Positions 26,201 through 32,200 of a stretch of DNA of 64,000 bases are shown here, piece after piece. The notes under the pieces are model-generated. The model did no database searches and was not told the DNA's origin. It worked only from the letters and a program-made list of their open reading frames with translations. The DNA comes from Stomorhina lunata. Its lineage: Eukaryota > Arthropoda > Insecta > Diptera > Rhiniidae. The DNA lies in NCBI GenBank assembly GCA_933228675.1, contig OW121740.1:35508292-35572291 (forward strand). Reading direction: 5' to 3'. The translations under genes and the position numbers were made by a program. Within the stretch, counting starts at the first letter, position 1, and each line of letters starts with the position of its first letter.

Positions 26201-29200
26201 TCTTTAATTATAGGAAATTTCTTCAATTTTAGGAAATTTTTTTAGTTTTAGGAAATTTCTTTAGTTTTAGGAAATTATTTTAATTTTAGGATTTTTTTTT
26301 TATTTTAGGAAATTTCTTTAATTTTGGGAAATTTTTTTAATTTTAGGAAATTTTTTTAATTTTAGGAAATTTTTTTAATTTAAGGAAATTTCTTTAATTT
26401 TAGGAAATTTTTTTAATTTAAGGAAATTTCTTTAATTTTAGGAAATTTTTTTAATTTTAGGAAATTTTGTTAATTTAACGAAATTTTTTTAATTGTAGGA
26501 AATTTTTTTAGTTTAACGAAATTTCGTTAATTTTAGGAAATTTTGTTAACTACAAAAATTCCGTTAATTTTTACAAAATTTTGTAAATAAAAAAAAAATT
26601 AAAGAAATTTCGTAAATGTTAGGAAATTTCGTTAATTTTAAGAAATTTTCTTAATTTTAATAAAATTCGTTAAAATTTTATAAAATCCGTAAATTTTCAG
26701 AAATATTTTTTATTCTAAAAAATTTCGTAAATTTTTGTAAAATTTTGTTAATTCTAAAATATTTCGTAAATATAAAGAAATTTCATTACTTTTGAGAAAT
26801 TTGTTTCATTTTAAGAAATTTCTTTTATTTTAAGAAATTTCATTCATTTTAAGAAATTTCATTTATTTTAAGAAATTTTGTTAGTTTAAGAAATTTCTTT
26901 CCTTTTAAGAAATTTTTGTTTTTCGCTAGTTTTAAGAAATTTCGTTAAAATAATATTTTTCGTTATTGTAAACTAAATATTTAAATTTTATGTTGTAAAA
27001 TTAAAACAAAAAAAAATATATAAAAAATTTCGTGCGTTAATTTTCGGGCGTGTTTTTTTCTTCGTATTTTACAAATTTATAGTCTTGTGAAACTCGCGTC
27101 GTCACCGAGACAAATGATGATGACTCTTGTATTCTTCATATGGACGATTATCATAACGATAACAACGACTATCAAATTGTTAAAAATGAACCCGAATATG
27201 ACGAGGATTATCAATCGGATAAAAATGAAAGGCCATCGAGACCAACAAGAAACAATGACAAATGTCCAGAAGAAGAAAATTTTGATATATATGAAATGTA
27301 TGGCATGAGACCAGCAGCAATAACACGACTGCGGAAACTACTGAAAAAATGGAAGTTCGAAAGCCTATTTCCTGTGTTTTATGGTAATTATACAATTTAT
27401 TAAAAAGAATATTTAGTCGAGGTCCACTGTGTTCGCAGATGCGCACATTCCGATTGAAGAGGTTGGGGAATTCCAAATTGGGATTTTGTGGTTTCCTGGT
27501 TCAAAATCGATTTAACTCGAAATTACAAACTTTGAACTGAATCTAGGACCGAACTAATATCAGGACCTAGATCTAAACTTTGAACTTAACATGGAACAAA
27601 ACAGTAAAATTTTCGTACATAACTTGTAAACTTGGAACTGAGTCCATAACAGAATCTAAAACTGAAATTTTGAAACCCTGTCGGAAGATACATACATTCC
27701 GATCTAAGCAGTTTCGAAACTAGGATTCCAAATAACCATTTTTTAGGTCGTCTTGTCCGAAATCGATTTAACAAATTTTTTTAAACCAAAACTAAACTAA
27801 ACTCAGCTAAAATTAAAAAAATTTCTTTAATTTAAGGAAATTTCTTTAATTATAGGAAATTTCTTTAGTTTTAGGAAATTTTTTTAATTTTACGAAATTT
27901 GTTTAATTTTAGGAAATTTCTTTAATTTTAGGAAATTTGTTTAATTTTAGGAAATTTATTTAATTTTAGGAAATTTTTTTAATTTTAGGAAATTTTTTTA
28001 ATTTTAGGAAATATTTTTAATTTTACGAAATTTTTTTAATATTAGGAAATTTCTTTAATTTTAGGAAATTTGTTTAATTTTAGGAAATTTTTTTAATAAT
28101 AGGAAATTTCTTTAATTTTAGGAAATTTTTTTAATTTTACGAAATTTCTTTAATTTTAGGAAATTTCTTTAATTTTAGGAAATTTTTTTAATTTTAGGAA
28201 ATTTTTTTAATTTTAGGAAATTTTTTTTAATTTTAGGAAATTTTTTAATTTTAGGAAATTTCTTTAACTTTAGGAAAAGTTTTTTTTTTTTATTTTAAAA
28301 ATTTTATAGATTTTGTTAATTTTACAAATTTTCGTAAAATTTAAGAAATTTCGTTAATTATAAGAAATTTTGTAAATTTAATGAAATTTCGTTAAATATA
28401 AAAAATTTCGTAAATAAAAAAAAATCTAAGAAATTTCTTAAATTTTAGGAAATTTCGTAAATTTTAGGAAATTTCATAAATTTTAGGAAATTTCGTAAAT
28501 TTTAGGAAATTTCGTAAATTTTAGGAAATTTCGTAAATTTTAGGAAATTTCTTAAATTTAAAGAAATTTCATAAATTTTAGGAAACTTCGTAAATTTTGG
28601 GAAATTTTGTAAATTTTAGGAAATTTCGTTAAGTTTAACGAAATCGATTTAACAAGAACGACAAATTTTTTTTAACCCAAGACTGAACTAAACCTAGAAC
28701 TCACCTTGGAACTAAGTCTACTAAACAATCAAGAACTTTACATGGAACCTCGTTCGAAGAACACACAGTCCGATCAAAGCTGTTTTTGCTTCAAGCCCGA
28801 AATCGATTACCATTTAAAGTTTCAAGACCTGGAATGTCGGACGAACAAGTTTTCATCTTAAGGTTTATTTTTTTTTTTTTTTTGGAATCCAGAACTAAAG
28901 CTAAAATCGTACGGAAAATTTTACCTAGAACTAAACTTTATATTTAGAACGTAACCTAGAGCTTTCTTAGCCTTAGCCTTGGCTGGTTGGTTAATCGTCT
29001 CCATTAGTTGTTTCCGAATGGGACTATTTGAAAAGACCGAAGGGACTTATCGAAAATACCATACGGCAAATCGATGTATGGAAGTACATCTTTATATTAT
29101 AGTCTTTGTTACAACTCATCTATAATTGAATCTAGAACTGAACCTGTAACCAAAGTTACAACTGAACTTATAGCAGAGCATTCGAAACTGAACATAGAAG

Positions 29201-32200
29201 GGTTTAGGCTATTCCCCGATTTTAGAATTGAACCTAGAACTCAAAAATTTGACCTAGAACTGAACTTTATATTTAGTGCGGAACCTGCAACTAAACTTTA
29301 ACAAAACTTAGAACTGAACCTAGAACAGAAATTACAAGTGAACTAAGAGAACACTCGGAACTGAACAAAGATTTGAATCTAGAATTTATTTTAAACTTAA
29401 ACCAAGCACTGATCCTGTGCTACCACCTAGAAGCTAGAATTGAACTAAGAATTTAACTAATGCGAACTGAAACTGAATAGGGAGAAGTGAAGCTAGATAT
29501 AAACCTAGAACTGAATCTAGTACTGGAAGTGCAACTGAACCTAGAACTAAATTTTGAGCAGAATTTAGAAATAAACAACTAAATTTAAAACTGGACCTAG
29601 CATTAAACCTAGAGCTAAACATAGAATTTAGTATAAAACTGAATCTGGAACTAAACCTAGAAGTGAACCTTAAACAGAAATTAAAAGTGATTCTAAAACT
29701 GAAACCAGAATTGGACTAGGAAATGAACCTAAAAATAAATTTTGAACCGAACTAGAAAATTATTTGGTTGAGTGGCAGACGACTAAACTGATGCCCCTAT
29801 TACCGTTCTCAACTCAACTCAGTTTCGTCGTCTTCCAGTCGACCCTACTTTCACTCAACCAAATTATTATTTTATATTGCGGTACTAAAAACGCTAAGTT
29901 CCGCAATATCAAAAAATAATTTGCTTAAGTGAAAGTTGGGTGGACTGGCAGACAACCAAACTGAGTTGAGAACTGCAATATTCATGCCATATTGCCGTTC
30001 TCAACTCAACTCAGTTTAGTCGGCTTCTAGTCAACCCAACTTTCACTCAACCAAATTATTTTTTTGATATTGCTGAACTAAAAAACGTTAAGTTGAGTGA
30101 AAGTTGCCTGTCGACCAAACTGAGTTGAGTTGAGAACGGTAATAGGGACATAAATCTGGAACTATACCTAGAAATAAACCTAAAACAAAAATTAGAAGTG
30201 ACTCCAGAACTAAACGCAATATTGGACTAGGAAATAAACCTGAAACTCAATCGATGACTAAACTAAAACCTTTTCAATTGGAATAAAATTCTGCGATCAT
30301 AAAAGCCTATTTTGTAATTGTATGTATAACCCTACCCTCACCTATGTATTCACAGATGAGGGTATCGATGTCGAAACTTTGAAGCTAATGACAGCCCAAC
30401 ATCTAAAACAACTTGCCAAAAAATGGAATATAAAAATGGGTATTCAAATTAAATTTGAAAATTGCCTTCAGACATGGCAAAAAAGCTTTCAACCCAAAAC
30501 TGTTGATGTCGGTACCTCTCCAGAACAAACAAATAAACCTATTGTTAATACATATGAGCCTCCTAATGCTTGGGATCCTACTGTCGAATCAGGCATTAGT
30601 GTTTCTATGCCATCGGGTGAAACTATTGCGGTCGATGTCTCACAAATAATGCAATCCTCATTACAGGGCCGTTCAGTTTTAGACTATTTCAAAAGACATT
30701 CCAAACTAAATGATGGATCACGTGCCGTCATAGTCGAGATCATTATAAATCATTTAATACAAAACGACATAAGAATGTCGGTTGGTTTGGCTGAGAAAAT
30801 ATCGGGAGATATTGTCAAAATTTTTCCAAACGAATCTATGGTGAGATTATAAAAGAAAGATTTAGGATAAAACTCTTAAAATTTTTATCTCTTCTAGGCT
30901 TTTTACTTTCTGAAAAACATGGGCAAGAAGCCTCAGGGTAAACTCTACGATAAATTTTTCAATGTTTTGCGCAAACTTAAGCATGGCGGTATTTTACCCA
31001 AAAGAAAGTATTGCAGTAAAATTTCGACTGCCATGAATAAGGAAACCTATAAAGTAGCACCACCCGAAGAAAATATTGATGAAAGCATAGAGGCTTTACT
31101 GCAAGGCAACTGTCCGTGGTCAGATATTGAAAAACATTGGGATGCCACCAAAAACTATCGTCTAAATGAAATAGCTAATGGGAATCCTCTAGATGAGATC
31201 TTAAACAAATGGACTCCCTACAAAAAACCTTTGGGTTTTAAGTTGGTGCGTGCTTCAACGAAGGGAGGAGTATAAATTAGTTCGGTTCTTGAGCTTAACA
31301 AAGTTTTAGTCATATTGAAGAAATTTCTTTAATATAACATATTTACTTAAGAAGGTATGACATTAAATTTAATGAAATTTTCGAAATATTTTTAAATTCA
31401 TAAAAATGCAAATTGGAAAGCCTTTTTTAGTTAAAACTGAAGAAGATTCTTTAATATAACTAATTTCTTAAACTAATATTTAAAATAAAAGAAAAACATT
31501 CGAGTACTATTCGGGTAAAAGTTACGAAACTTCTTCAATATTATAATGTTTTAGTCATATTGAAGAAATTTATTCAAAATAACAAATTTACTTAAGAAAG
31601 TGTGACATTAAATTTAATAAAATTTTCGAAATATCTATAAATTTATAAAATTGCAATTTGGAAAGCCTTTTTTAGTTAAAACTAAAGAAGATTCTTCAAT
31701 ATAACTAATTTCTTAAACTATTATTTAAAATAAAAGAAAAAAATTCGAGTACTGTTCGAGTAAAAGTTACGAAATTTCTTCAATTTAACAATGTTTTAGT
31801 CATATTGAAGAAATTTCTTTAATATAACAAATTTACTTAAGAAAATGTGACTTAAAATTTAATAAAATTTTCGAAATATTTCTAAATTTATAAAATTGCA
31901 ATTTGGAAAGCCTTTTTTAGTTAAAACTGAAGAAGATTCTTCAATATAACTAATTTCTTAAACTATTATTTAAAATAACAGAAAAAAATTCTAGTAAAAG
32001 TTACGAAATTTCTTCAATATAACTAATTTACTAAAATGTTGCCTATTAAGCCCAATAATACCCCACATGTCTGTAATTATTGAAACAGAAATCAAATAAA
32101 AAAGAACCGAACTAGTTTACGCCTCAAAATCCTTAAGGAAACCCTAAAAATGTATATTTTTCTAGATCGATATGGACTTTAAACATTTATTTCCAAAGGC

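Larger units (their letters stand above)
2294..27082 (+). other. Intron 1, about 24.8 kb, filled with mobile elements and satellite
   Basis: It runs from GTAAGT at 2294 to TTTACAAATTTATAG at 27082. Its contents are annotated separately: hAT, MITEs, LOA/I and Jockey fragments, mariner elements, a solo LTR, a SINE, and 3.2 kb of 19-bp satellite just before the acceptor. No additional exon of the host gene was recognised inside it, but a short one could be missed. The intron as a unit is inferred, since it depends on exon 1 belonging to the same transcript. Confidence 0.5.
27384..30355 (+). other. Intron 2, about 3.0 kb
   Basis: It runs from GTAATT to TATGTATTCACAG. It contains the second block of 19-bp satellite, two blocks of diverged GAACTGAACCTA-type repeats, a dispersed repeat and a foldback MITE. 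Confidence 0.75.

Noticed and set aside
31246..31275. Stop codon at 31273 as the end of the gene
   Set aside because: The TTG|GTGCGT donor just upstream and the phase-matched exons 5-6 make this read-through intron sequence; it could still represent a short isoform.
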